Source: Grimontia hollisae CIP 101886 | GTDB lineage: Bacteria > Pseudomonadota > Gammaproteobacteria > Enterobacterales > Vibrionaceae | Assembly: GCF_000176515.1 (NCBI RefSeq) | Contig: NZ_ADAQ01000013.1 | Location: 335,361 to 399,360, forward strand | DNA: 64,000 bases | Reading direction: 5' to 3' | Part shown: positions 53,354 to 61,921 of the stretch, one piece after another | How positions within the stretch are numbered: the stretch's first letter is position 1 | Layout: each line of letters opens with the position of its first letter | The notes under the pieces: generated by a model | Told to the model about the DNA's origin: nothing | Database searches by the model: none | The model's input: the letters and a program-made list of their open reading frames with translations, nothing else | Translations under genes and position numbers: made by a program

Positions 53354-53707
53354 TCAATGAAGAATGACGGGATCAATGGTTCCCTGGTTTGTGGGTAACG
53401 CGAGCAGCAACCAGAAATCCAAATCAGTATCCGTACATTTCTCTGGCGTTACGCGTATTAAGCCCTTACAACGTTTACCGCTTGGCTGTTCAAGCAACGC
53501 ACCGGGACGACGCAATGCTTCATTCATACATTCATCCCCCACCACCAGTTGCAAGCCTGAATCGTCAACAATGCCGAAAAGCCGGCCATACTGGTAGAAG
53601 TAGAACCGTTCGTTATCCAGCTCTTCACGGATACCCGAAACACCTAACAGCGCTCTTCGCACAGATTCTGAAAGTTGATGCCCACTAACACGCATATTCG
53701 TTTCCAT
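53354..53707 (-). CDS. Hypothetical protein, possibly TfoX/YjbR-fold
   Basis: 117 residues, no signal peptide or membrane helix. FYFYQYGRLFGIVDDSGLQLVV and the following ALRRPGALLEQPSGKRCKGLIRV vaguely resemble the N-terminal domain of TfoX or MmcQ/YjbR proteins, but I would not rely on this. The start is uncertain (GTG 53713, ATG 53707 or ATG 53695), with no strong ribosome site. It stands alone and convergent with the TolC-family gene. Function unknown. Confidence 0.5.
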   Translation of the reverse strand: METNMRVSGHQLSESVRRALLGVSGIREELDNERFYFYQYGRLFGIVDDSGLQLVVGDECMNEALRRPGALLEQPSGKRCKGLIRVTPEKCTDTDLDFWLLLALPTNQGTIDPVILH

Positions 53708-53713
53708 ATCCAC

Positions 53714-54203
53714 GACAAGGTTAATTCGTTAATGCTTTCCAATATAGTGTTCAGGGGGATACTGTTAATCCCAATACGTGCACATTCGAACGAAAACCGT
53801 AAAAAAGGCTGACAAGCCCTCTTTTTTTCTAAATACGAATTGCACAAAACTCATCGTGATTAGGGCAAAAGTATCAGTTCCAGGTATGACATCCAACAAC
53901 CATGAGCTCAGAACCTTGATGGTATCCGATGAAACAGGCTGTCAGGGCTGGTCGGCATCAAGGCGATCCCGGACACATTTCCCCCCTCATGGTTATTCAC
54001 TTTAACTGAGCTGCACTACGCTTTAACTATGAAGCAAGCATATCAAGTGCTTAATCGTCTGCGCGCCATCATTCTCGCTTAAGCCTGCCACTTCAGGCAG
54101 TTTGGGATAGTGATTGATTGCGTATTCACCATGAAGGAGAACCTACTCAATTAACAAAAACCACCCTTCTGTTCGCAAGATTCAATTACTAAGGAGAGAC
54201 GGT
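53714..54203. other. Intergenic region upstream of the DASH cryptochrome
   Basis: About 490 bp. A 75-codon open stretch (53778-54005) has no ribosome site and an unlikely composition. Otherwise only AAGGAGAGAC just before the next gene is notable. I see no promoter I would assign with confidence. Confidence 0.35.
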
Positions 54204-55487
54204 ATGAAAGGGTTATTTTGGTTTAGACACGATTTGCGACTGGCAGACAATCCGGCACTCATTACTCTCTCCCGGCGTTGCAGTAAAGCCCTGATGGTTT
54301 TCGTTATTAATCCAGAATGGTTTAGACCCGCACACTATCAATCCCGTCACCTCGGCAGGTTCCGAGAAGAGTTTCTCTATCAATCCCTCCGCTCACTCGA
54401 ACGCGAGTTAAAAAAACACAAACAACGCCTTGTCGTCAAAGTCGGGAATCCATTGCTGGTGATCCCAGATCTCTGCAAGAAGCACGGTATCGACATGGTT
54501 GCCATGACCGATCATCCGGGCGTTTATGAACGCCAGCAAGTCGCGTATCTGTCTCGAACATTGCGCAGTGAAGTCAGTGTCAGCGAAAGCTTTACCTTGT
54601 TTTTGCGCAGTCAACTGGCGTTTGATAAAACCACCTACCCCGCCACGTTCAGCCAGTTCAGAAAACACGTTGAGAAACAAAACATTCTACCCTGTATTCC
54701 CATCAGCGCACCGGATTCCCTACCCACGGTCATTGATGAAAGACGTGACATCTGGGGTGGGCAGGAATTCGTGTATGACCTCACTCCCTACCACGGCGGC
54801 GAAGATGCCGGTATGGTGCAATTGAACCAGTTTTTCTGGAAAACACAGGGACTGAAAAACTACAAACAGACCCGTAACGACTTGGACGGCTGGCAATTTT
54901 CTTCCCGGCTCTCTGCCTGGCTAGCCAATGGTTCTATTTCTCCCCGGACTGTCGCCGCTGAACTCGACAATTACGAATACCGCCATGGACGCTCAGATTC
55001 TACCCAGTCTATGTATGCTGAACTGCTTTGGCGTGAATACTTCCAGTGGATGATGCATTACTATGGCGCAGATATGTTCGCCTTTGCGGGGATTAAGAAA
55101 ACACGCCCTCTCACAACCTATTATTGCCAGAACTATAAAGCCTGGGAACAGGGTACAACAGAATTCCCCATCGTAAATGCCTGCATGCGCCAACTCAACC
55201 AAACCGGGTATATATCTAACCGGGGCAGGCAAATCGTCGCATCCTGTCTGGTCAATGAACTGGGTGTAGATTGGCGGTTTGGTGCAGCGTATTTTGAACA
55301 GCAATTGATCGACTTCGACGTCGCCACAAACTATGGGAACTGGCAGTATTTGGCAGGTGTAGGGGCCGATCCTCGTGGCCAGCGCCATTTTAACCTTGAG
55401 AAACAAGCAGACGTTTACGATCCCAACGGGGAATTTGTCGAACGTTGGGCAAATTCAACCGCATCAGAGCGCGCATTCAGGTTCTGA
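54204..55487 (+). CDS. Cryptochrome DASH (photolyase family)
   Basis: 427-residue FAD protein. The N-terminal photolyase domain opens KGLFWFRHDLRLADNPAL, and the FAD-binding half has SMYAELLWREYFQWMMHYYG, ACMRQLNQTGYISNRGRQIVAS and LVNELGVDWRFGAAYFEQQLIDFDVATNYGNWQY. The RGRQ and DWRFGA signatures fit the DASH group, which repairs pyrimidine dimers in single-stranded DNA with blue light. AAGGAG precedes ATG 54204 by eight bases. Slightly shorter than many DASH proteins. It ends 30 bp before a convergent hydrolase gene. Confidence 0.9.
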   Translation: MKGLFWFRHDLRLADNPALITLSRRCSKALMVFVINPEWFRPAHYQSRHLGRFREEFLYQSLRSLERELKKHKQRLVVKVGNPLLVIPDLCKKHGIDMVAMTDHPGVYERQQVAYLSRTLRSEVSVSESFTLFLRSQLAFDKTTYPATFSQFRKHVEKQNILPCIPISAPDSLPTVIDERRDIWGGQEFVYDLTPYHGGEDAGMVQLNQFFWKTQGLKNYKQTRNDLDGWQFSSRLSAWLANGSISPRTVAAELDNYEYRHGRSDSTQSMYAELLWREYFQWMMHYYGADMFAFAGIKKTRPLTTYYCQNYKAWEQGTTEFPIVNACMRQLNQTGYISNRGRQIVASCLVNELGVDWRFGAAYFEQQLIDFDVATNYGNWQYLAGVGADPRGQRHFNLEKQADVYDPNGEFVERWANSTASERAFRF

Positions 55488-55516
55488 CATAGACTCTCAA
55501 GACCACAAAGGCAACG

Positions 55517-56134
55517 CTATGTTGTCTCTGTGGTTTGCTCTTGACTTAATATTTCCAAGATCCTCGCACTCACCTGCTTTGAAAAAATCAGCGCGATATG
55601 CGTTAGCGGAAACACTTCGTGGCTGGCCATCCCTTCAATTTTGGTTTCTTCAAGGAGTACCGTACCATCAGACTTTTCACCTTTCACCAGCACTGCCGCA
55701 GGCCCTATCCGCGTATCTCCGGCAAGGCTGTACAGTGTAGATCCTTTCGGCCACCTTGGCTCATTCTCGGGTAACAGGAATTTGCCTGACGCCTGAAACA
55801 TAAAATCCCCGATACCTACCTGTTTAAAAAACGCAGCGACTTTAGACCCTTTATGCGGCGTTCCCAGTGTAATAACCGTGTTGATTTTAGTGGACATCTC
55901 ACTGCCATTCTCAAGATAGATCCGAGTAATCACCCCTCCCATCGAGTGCGCGACAATAGCCGTTTCTTCCCCATCCACAAAATCGTCCATACGACTGAAA
56001 ATCGAAACCAAATCTGGCTTCAGCGTATTGTAAGAAAGGTTCAAGACCTCATGGCCGGCACCTCTTAAACGCTTTTCCAATCGCATCATCACGACACCGT
56101 GCATATAAAGCCCGTGCAATAAAATGACTTTCAT
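55517..56134 (-). CDS. Alpha/beta hydrolase (lipase/esterase-like)
   Basis: 205 residues beginning directly with the first strand and oxyanion motif VILLHGLYMHG, then the nucleophile elbow AHSMGG with the catalytic Ser, and VITLGTPHKGS. The catalytic His is probably in FPLTHIALIF near the C-terminus. Without a signal peptide it is probably cytoplasmic. ATG 56134 with AGAGG just upstream is preferred over the open frame to 56167. It follows the YjiH gene behind a terminator. Substrate unknown. Confidence 0.82.
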   Translation of the reverse strand: MKVILLHGLYMHGVVMMRLEKRLRGAGHEVLNLSYNTLKPDLVSIFSRMDDFVDGEETAIVAHSMGGVITRIYLENGSEMSTKINTVITLGTPHKGSKVAAFFKQVGIGDFMFQASGKFLLPENEPRWPKGSTLYSLAGDTRIGPAAVLVKGEKSDGTVLLEETKIEGMASHEVFPLTHIALIFSKQVSARILEILSQEQTTETT

Positions 56135-56170
56135 GATCCTCTTCTTGTTTGAAATCACCCAACACATAAA

Positions 56171-56200
56171 AAACGGCCATCGCTGATGGCCGTTTGGGTG
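56171..56200 (-). terminator. Terminator of the YjiH-family gene
   Basis: Perfect 11-bp arms (AAACGGCCATC, 56171-56181, with 56185-56195) and a 3-nt loop; read on the minus strand, six T residues follow. Confidence 0.85.
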
Positions 56201-56221
56201 CTAATTTGCCAAAAGCATCAA

Positions 56222-57592
56222 TCAGAAAATCAGATGGGCAACACCGGCAATAACGGGCAAAGTAACCAAGGTACGTAGGATAAAGATCATCACCAGCTCC
56301 CACAGTTTTACCGGTATTTTACTTCCCAGCAATAACGCACCGACTTCTGACATATAAATCAATTGGGTCACTGACAGGCTTGCTACCACGAAACGGGTCA
56401 TGTCGCTATCAATGTTCGCCGCAAGCACTGCAGGAATAAACATGTCTGCGATACCGACCAACATGGTTTCAGAGGCCGCCACCGCTTCTGGTATATGCAG
56501 CATTTCCAGCAACGGCACAAATGGCGCACCAAGAATGGTAAATATTGAGGTGTACTCCGCAATGATAAGCGCCAAGGTACCGATTGCCATCACAACAGGC
56601 AGCACGCCAAATACCATGTCCGCGGCATTTTCCAAGCCTTCTTTCAACACATCGCGCAATGAACGGATATGGGATGCACGGGTCAATGCACTTTTTACAC
56701 CGTAAGAGAAAACAGTTTCACCTTCCGGTAACGACTCATGCTCAACGGTTTTTTCTTCGCCATTAAACAGGGTGTCTTTCTTCCAACATAGTGGCGGTAG
56801 ACGCGGAACAATGATTGCCGCAACAAAACCCGCCAGACACACAGTCAGATAGAAAGGTACAAACATGTGCTCTAAGCCAACCTGTGCAATTACGACCAAG
56901 CTGAAGCTGATAGACACAACAGAGAACGTTGTGCCAACGATCGCCGCTTCACGTTCGGTGTAATAACCCTGTTCGTACTGCTTGCTTGACATCAGGATAG
57001 CCACACTGCCATCACCCAGCCATGAACTGGCGCAATCAACTGCTGAGCGTCCCGGCAGCCCAAACAGTGGACGCATGATTTTAGTCATGAATGTACCGAT
57101 CAATTCAAGCAAGCCAAAATTCGTCAATAATGGTAGGAACAAACCTGCGAAAATAAAGACAGAAAGCAATGTTGGCAGAAGATCAGCAAGCACAAACCCG
57201 CCGGTCGATCCACCGGTCACATGTTCAGGGCCTAAACCCCAAAACGCCATCAGCACAAATACTGCACCAAGCAAACGTACTGTCAGCCAAACGGGCGTAG
57301 GTAAAAAGAGGCCGGACAGGAATGGTGATTTGGTGATAACACGCGGCTTGGTTATCAAGGCCAGTACAGAACCAATAGCACTGAACAAAATGATGGTGGT
57401 AACAACAACGGTTGCGTGTTGACCCAACACATTCAGTAAGGATTTAGCCAGAACCGCAATGGGGATAGTAAAACCGCCATCAATCATGATTGGTGTCATA
57501 AACAGCAAAACACCCAGCAACGACGGGATAAGGAACATCAACAGGTTCCTTGTTGATGATTTCGATGTAGTTATTTCTTCTGTGTTTTGCAT
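56222..57592 (-). CDS. yjiH: YjiH-family nucleoside-recognition (Gate) membrane protein
   Basis: 456-residue polytopic protein with about 10-11 helices. LFMTPIMIDGGFTIPIAVL near the N-terminus, RSAVDCASSWLGDGSVAILMSSKQYEQGYYTEREAAIVGTTFS in the middle and VASLSVTQLIYMSEVGALLLGSKIPV near the end fit the YjiH family with Gate domains. The transported substrate is unknown. ATG 57592 has AGGAAG seven bases upstream, and the longer frame to 57682 is not used. It is alone on its transcript. Confidence 0.82.
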   Translation of the reverse strand: MQNTEEITTSKSSTRNLLMFLIPSLLGVLLFMTPIMIDGGFTIPIAVLAKSLLNVLGQHATVVVTTIILFSAIGSVLALITKPRVITKSPFLSGLFLPTPVWLTVRLLGAVFVLMAFWGLGPEHVTGGSTGGFVLADLLPTLLSVFIFAGLFLPLLTNFGLLELIGTFMTKIMRPLFGLPGRSAVDCASSWLGDGSVAILMSSKQYEQGYYTEREAAIVGTTFSVVSISFSLVVIAQVGLEHMFVPFYLTVCLAGFVAAIIVPRLPPLCWKKDTLFNGEEKTVEHESLPEGETVFSYGVKSALTRASHIRSLRDVLKEGLENAADMVFGVLPVVMAIGTLALIIAEYTSIFTILGAPFVPLLEMLHIPEAVAASETMLVGIADMFIPAVLAANIDSDMTRFVVASLSVTQLIYMSEVGALLLGSKIPVKLWELVMIFILRTLVTLPVIAGVAHLIF

Positions 57593-57664
57593 AGCGATAC
57601 TTCCTGAGCAATGCGTTAAGACAAATAGATATTCACAAAATGTGACTAATTGAGCGAAAGAGTA

Positions 57665-57682
57665 ATGCAACCCGTTTAGCAT
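57665..57682. promoter_or_regulatory. Imperfect LacI-type palindrome upstream of yjiH
   Basis: ATGCAACCC-GTTTAGCAT has a central CG and matching ATGC/GCAT ends, six of nine positions complementary, like LacI-family operators. It overlaps the probable yjiH promoter region. The remainder of 57593-57876 is AT-rich with no gene. Confidence 0.3.
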
Positions 57683-57876
57683 GTAAACAATAAATAGTCA
57701 TTTATATTGAATAAATTACTCAGAAAGGTTCAATTGACCACATCAAAATCATTATCTGTCTATTTTGGACGCAATTCATGTTAATTGTTTGTAAATTATA
57801 CTGCATCTTTATAGCGAAACGCTGTCCGGGCATCGCCCCGTCTAACCGGAAAAATCTTTATTGCAACAGTGAATAA

Positions 57877-58707
57877 TTAACCAATTTTTCTATCGATACG
57901 TGCATACTCGGACACAAGCCATTGGCTAAAATTGTCAAACAGCACCACCACTGCCCGCTTCTTGACAGGCTTGCGCTCAACTAAATAGAAAAGCCGTTCT
58001 ATTTCCAGCGTCTTATCCGGATAATGCATCAGGAAGGTTTCAGAGGCTGACTTGAGGTCAAACGCCCATTTTTTCTCTTTGTGAGCCACTAGCCCAAAGC
58101 TGGCCCCGATCAGCATCTCCGCCATTTCTTGTGCCACATCAAGCTGGGTTCCCCGGTGGGTTGCACGGGCAAGTTTCTGCCTCAACGCTTTTATCCTCGC
58201 GGATAAATCCCCATTCATCGCTTTAGACACTTCCCAGCTTACTTCAAAGTGGCCAAAGCTTTTGCCGAGGTTATCACCACAAAGACAAACCACACAGTGT
58301 TTCAGGAAAAAGCCCCACCGAAAGATATTGGCCAAATCCGTCACATCTTTTAGCGGCACAGTATCAATCTGCACACGCTTAATCACATCACTGCCCTGTT
58401 CAATTCTCCAACGCACTGTATTCAGAGTAGCGTATTCCTGAACGTTCAAGGAACGTGTACATACCAGCGTCAGCGACAAATCGGCCGTGTCACCAGCTTC
58501 ACGGCGGGCTACCTCTCCTGACAGGTAAAGGCTGTGAAACAGTTCTCCTGTTACAGCCCGTATTTGTCTTATCGCGGTCGCGATAGATTCAACGTACGCG
58601 GGCTGGAAAGGCCGTTCATTGTCCAATTCAGGTAACAGGGTTCCACGGGGCATGTTTTGGTACAAAAAAAATGTCCTCAATAAGTCATTTTTCAATAAGT
58701 TATACAT
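57877..58707 (-). CDS. Nucleotidyltransferase-like protein with helical C-terminal domain
   Basis: 276 residues. The segment HSLYLSGEVARREAGDTADLSLTLV (about 58-83) has the outline of a minimal nucleotidyltransferase (Gly-Ser-x-x-Arg ... Asp-x-Asp) but with altered residues: SGE for the usual GS, and only one clear Asp pair member before the second strand. The C-terminal half (about 165-276) is helical, like HEPN or kanamycin-nucleotidyltransferase C-terminal domains. TAGG sits seven bases before the start. It may be a degenerate transferase; function unknown. Confidence 0.55.
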   Translation of the reverse strand: MYNLLKNDLLRTFFLYQNMPRGTLLPELDNERPFQPAYVESIATAIRQIRAVTGELFHSLYLSGEVARREAGDTADLSLTLVCTRSLNVQEYATLNTVRWRIEQGSDVIKRVQIDTVPLKDVTDLANIFRWGFFLKHCVVCLCGDNLGKSFGHFEVSWEVSKAMNGDLSARIKALRQKLARATHRGTQLDVAQEMAEMLIGASFGLVAHKEKKWAFDLKSASETFLMHYPDKTLEIERLFYLVERKPVKKRAVVVLFDNFSQWLVSEYARIDRKIG

Positions 58708-58835
58708 TCTAAACCTATTTTACCGTTATAGCGGATTCAGTGGTGCATTTATAACCAAACGGATATCACAGTAATTGGGAAAACAACGCGGCCATGCTCT
58801 AATAGCGAAAACATTGCAATCCTGAGAGAGCAGCT

Positions 58836-59156
58836 ATGAAAGCCTCACTACTTTCTATTGATGAGACACTGGAAACCGCGTTTGATATTTTCTACGAAAT
58901 GGCGGAAGACAACCTGGAATACGACGACCTGCTTGCCTATCAAGCACGCTTTGATGAGGAAGGTGCCGGAGTGGCAGTGGACGCTGAAAGTGACTGGGAA
59001 GAACACGTGGGGTTTGATGTTGATCGTGACGTATTTGTAGAAGTCCGTATTGGTTTGACAACAAATGATGTGCTGGATGATGTTCTGGTAAGAATGCTAC
59101 TTAGCCGCGATCCTGAGCAGAAATTCTGTCACTTACTATGGAAGCGTACCGCATAA
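58836..59156 (+). CDS. yciU: DUF440 (YciU/HI1450) putative double-stranded DNA mimic protein
   Basis: 106 very acidic residues: TAFDIFYEMAEDNLEYDDLLAYQARFDEEGAG, DWEEHVGFDVDRDVFVEVRIGL and VLDDVLVRMLLSRDPEQKFCHLLWKR. The pattern and length match HI1450/YciU, whose surface charge imitates DNA and binds HU-type proteins in Haemophilus. AGAG lies seven bases before the start. It is convergent with the nap operon over a shared hairpin. Confidence 0.85.
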   Translation: MKASLLSIDETLETAFDIFYEMAEDNLEYDDLLAYQARFDEEGAGVAVDAESDWEEHVGFDVDRDVFVEVRIGLTTNDVLDDVLVRMLLSRDPEQKFCHLLWKRTA

Positions 59157-59172
59157 CCGGACACAAGAAAAA

Positions 59173-59204
59173 ATTGGGCCAGCAAAAACGCCCGCTGGCC
59201 CGTT
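59173..59204 (-). terminator. Terminator of the nap operon
   Basis: The stem GGGCCAGC/GCTGGCCC (59176-59183 with 59194-59201) has a 10-nt loop. On the minus strand it is followed by AATTTTTTC, so it mainly serves napC. Confidence 0.8.
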
Positions 59205-59210
59205 GGCAAG

Positions 59211-59813
59211 TTAAAACTTGAACTCTTTCGACGCATCATAGTCGCGAGGAAGGTTGTGCGCGATTCCCTTGTGGCAATCAATACAGGTTTGTCCTGCTTC
59301 TTCTGCTTTATCGTGAACAGATGCCGCCACAGATTTTTGTACACTAAGATCCATAAATTCGAAGTTGTGACAGTTCCGACATTCTTGAGAGTCGTTCGCT
59401 TTCATTCGGTTCCATTCACGGGTCGCCATTTCTAAACGGTGATCTTCAAATTTCTTTGGCGTATCGACAATACCAAACGCTTTAGCATAAAGCTCTTTAC
59501 TCGCTTGGATTTTTCGAATCATTTTGGGGCCCCACTCTTTCGGCACGTGACAATCCGGACAGGTTGCCCTCACACCGCTACGGTTACTGTAGTGAATAGT
59601 TCCTACATATTCCTCATAAACGTTGTCACGCATTTCATGACAGCTAATGCAGAACTCTTCACGGTTGGTCATCTCCAGCCCGGTGTGAAATCCACCCCAG
59701 AAAATAATCCCCGAGATGAAGCCCAGCGTCAGCACGCTGCCGATAGCCATACCACTCGGCGTTCTGAACCAGGTCCAGAATTTGGTGATAAATCCCGGTA
59801 ATTTCATTATCAC
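59211..59813 (-). CDS. napC: NapC, tetraheme quinol dehydrogenase
   Basis: 200 residues of the NapC/NirT family. One N-terminal membrane anchor (about 20-38, MAIGSVLTLGFISGIIFWG) precedes a periplasmic domain with four CxxCH haem sites: CISCH, CPDCH, CRNCH and CIDCH. It takes electrons from menaquinol and passes them to NapB. Last gene of the operon, four bases after napB, followed by a terminator. Confidence 0.95.
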   Translation of the reverse strand: MIMKLPGFITKFWTWFRTPSGMAIGSVLTLGFISGIIFWGGFHTGLEMTNREEFCISCHEMRDNVYEEYVGTIHYSNRSGVRATCPDCHVPKEWGPKMIRKIQASKELYAKAFGIVDTPKKFEDHRLEMATREWNRMKANDSQECRNCHNFEFMDLSVQKSVAASVHDKAEEAGQTCIDCHKGIAHNLPRDYDASKEFKF

Positions 59814-59816
59814 CTC

Positions 59817-60269
59817 CTACTTGCCAAACTTACCGGCAGGAACAAACTCGTTCTCAACCAATTCGTCGGTGTGTGCCTGGGGAACATGGCACTGCAGACA
59901 GAAATAACGTCGCGGTGAAATTTCTGTCAGTACTTTGTTGTCTCTGTCCATAAAGTGCGTTGGGCTAACGCGTGGTGCCCCAGTTTTACGGTATACATCT
60001 ACATCATGGCACTGCAAACAAGCGTTATTGGATTGATTGACCTGATACCCATCAATGGCGTGAGGGATCATCGGTGGCTGATTGACATAGTTAAGGCTGA
60101 AACGATCCTGATTTTTAGGGACGCTTTTTATGCCCGGCGCGACATTCGTCTCACCAATCTCTGTCGCGCCACGCAGCGACTTTATACCAGTTCCTTCTTC
60201 CACTGCCGCCACTGTCGCGCTGCCTAGTAACACAGCCAGCACCAGCGAAAACGTTAATTTATTTTTCAT
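59817..60269 (-). CDS. napB: NapB, diheme cytochrome c subunit
   Basis: 150 residues with a signal peptide (to about TVAAVEEG) and two haem sites, CLQCH at both positions (NACLQCHDVDVY and FCLQCHVPQAH). NPPMIPHAIDGYQ-like spacing before the first haem is typical of NapB. ATG 60269 is preferred to 60281; both lie in the napH end, so the genes overlap by 11 bp. It transfers electrons from NapC to NapA in the periplasm. Confidence 0.95.
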   Translation of the reverse strand: MKNKLTFSLVLAVLLGSATVAAVEEGTGIKSLRGATEIGETNVAPGIKSVPKNQDRFSLNYVNQPPMIPHAIDGYQVNQSNNACLQCHDVDVYRKTGAPRVSPTHFMDRDNKVLTEISPRRYFCLQCHVPQAHTDELVENEFVPAGKFGK

Positions 60270-61119
60270 TCTCGGCTCCAATTCTTTTTCTGAATCCTAA
60301 AACCTGTTCCGCACACACATCGATACAACGACCGCAGCTCATGCAATCTTTGTCCAAAACTCTTGTGTCTCCCGCTTTCAGCGGTTGACGTAATACCTGT
60401 GGCTCCGGGCACACATTGAAACAGTCCATGCACTTGGTGCAGGCATCACGGTTTACCGCTTTCACCCGCATGATGCTTTTTGAACCCATCAGTGCATACG
60501 TTGCGCCCAACGGGCACAAGTGACCACACCAACCATGCTCAACCAACACCAAATCAATCACGAAAACACTCAAAACCAACCAAAGCCCTGCACCCGCGCC
60601 AAAGAGCAGGCTTCGCTGCAATGCACTCACTGGATCCAGCCATGTCCAAACCAATGTCCCAGACAGTGCGCTGCCCATAACAATGGCAGCGAGAAGCCAA
60701 TAGCGTAGCGATTTATTCCAGTGGAATGAGGCTTTGATACCGGTTTTCCGTCGCAGCCAGGCGGCAAAATCAGTCACCACATTCATCGGACAAACCCACC
60801 CACAAAACGCGCGCGGTGCAATCAATGCATAAAGCCCCACGATGACAGCAAGCCCAAGCCAGGCGTCAGACTCAAACCAATGTCCCGAGGCCAGCGATTG
60901 CGCCGCTATCAACGGATCGGTAAATGGAATGACGTCTAACAACACACTTCCTGATAGGTTGCCTTTGAGGATCCAGACATCCCACAAGGGGCCCGTCCAA
61001 AACGCCAGCAACACCGTGAGTTGGGTAAGGCGCCGCAAGATGAGAAAACGGTGGGCTCGCCACCATCCCAGCCTTTTGACTGCCGCTTTGCCTGCATCTA
61101 TCGCCAGATTCTTCGCCAT
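60259..61119 (-). CDS. napH: NapH, membrane ferredoxin-type quinol oxidase subunit
   Basis: 286 residues with four membrane helices and an NosR/NapH motif RAFCGWVCPMNVVTDFAAWLRRK. The C-terminus has two [4Fe-4S] sites, CTKCMDCFNVCPE and CMSCGRCIDVCAE, and a further GWCGHLCPLGATY. With NapG it forms an alternative quinol-oxidising path into the Nap enzyme. Its start overlaps the napG stop by one base. Confidence 0.95.
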   Translation of the reverse strand: MAKNLAIDAGKAAVKRLGWWRAHRFLILRRLTQLTVLLAFWTGPLWDVWILKGNLSGSVLLDVIPFTDPLIAAQSLASGHWFESDAWLGLAVIVGLYALIAPRAFCGWVCPMNVVTDFAAWLRRKTGIKASFHWNKSLRYWLLAAIVMGSALSGTLVWTWLDPVSALQRSLLFGAGAGLWLVLSVFVIDLVLVEHGWCGHLCPLGATYALMGSKSIMRVKAVNRDACTKCMDCFNVCPEPQVLRQPLKAGDTRVLDKDCMSCGRCIDVCAEQVLGFRKRIGAENEK

Positions 61120-61907
61120 CAGTTCCCCTCCCCCGGTGTTCGGGCTGGTAACGTCAGATTGCGTGGAACCAGAGCTTCCCCATTGTTCGCTTCCTGCTCT
61201 TTCCAGCCAAAGCGGTAATGGTGCCCCAGTTCACCACGTGCCAGCGTTGTCGGAACCACCCTAATGGCGGTTTCTTCTAAAACGCAGGCATGTTCACACA
61301 GGCCGCAGCCTGTGCAGAACTCGGCGTGAACCATAGGGATCAGTTTGGCGTGTTTACCTGTACGTTGGTTATGCATGGGTTCCAGCGTGATGGCTTCATC
61401 GATAAGGGGACAAACGCGATAACACACATCACATCTCAGCCCCTGCCAGTTCAGGCAGTTTTCATGATCGATAAGTACCGCTGTGCCCATTTTTGCCTTG
61501 GTAATATCCGTCAATGATGGATCCAGTGCACCTGATGGACAGGCTTTTACACACGGAATGTCTTCGCACATTTCACAGGGCACTGAGCGTGCATCAAAAT
61601 ACGGTGTGCCGGTTGCAACAGGTGATAGCAGTGTTGCCAGCTTTAATGTGTCGTAAGGGCAATCCCGGACACAAAGACCGCACCGAATGCAGGCATTAAG
61701 AAACGCAGGTTCTTCTAATGCACCTGGCGGGCGAATGGGGATACCACTGCTCGCCTGGCTTTGTTTCGATTGCAACCCTAAAACGGTAACAGCAACACCC
61801 GCTCCAGCAGCCGTTCGCGCCGCATCACGCAGGAAGCGGCGGCGACTACTGTCAGAAGGTGACTTCACATTGTCACAGTTCTTTGGGTTAGGGGCTGACG
61901 TCTTCAT
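61119..61907 (-). CDS. napG: NapG, periplasmic ferredoxin-type protein
   Basis: 262 residues. A Tat signal with SRRRFLRD at about 21-28 and a hydrophobic Ala/Gly stretch marks export in folded form. Four [4Fe-4S] motifs follow: [35 protein letters not shown] and [11 protein letters not shown]. It works with NapH. It starts 14 bp after napA. Confidence 0.95.
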   Translation of the reverse strand: MKTSAPNPKNCDNVKSPSDSSRRRFLRDAARTAAGAGVAVTVLGLQSKQSQASSGIPIRPPGALEEPAFLNACIRCGLCVRDCPYDTLKLATLLSPVATGTPYFDARSVPCEMCEDIPCVKACPSGALDPSLTDITKAKMGTAVLIDHENCLNWQGLRCDVCYRVCPLIDEAITLEPMHNQRTGKHAKLIPMVHAEFCTGCGLCEHACVLEETAIRVVPTTLARGELGHHYRFGWKEQEANNGEALVPRNLTLPARTPGEGN

Positions 61908-61921
61908 GCTGTGACTGCCTG

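Noticed and set aside
53778-54005. A 75-codon open frame upstream of the DASH cryptochrome.
   Set aside because: No ribosome site, odd composition and no similarity I can recognise.
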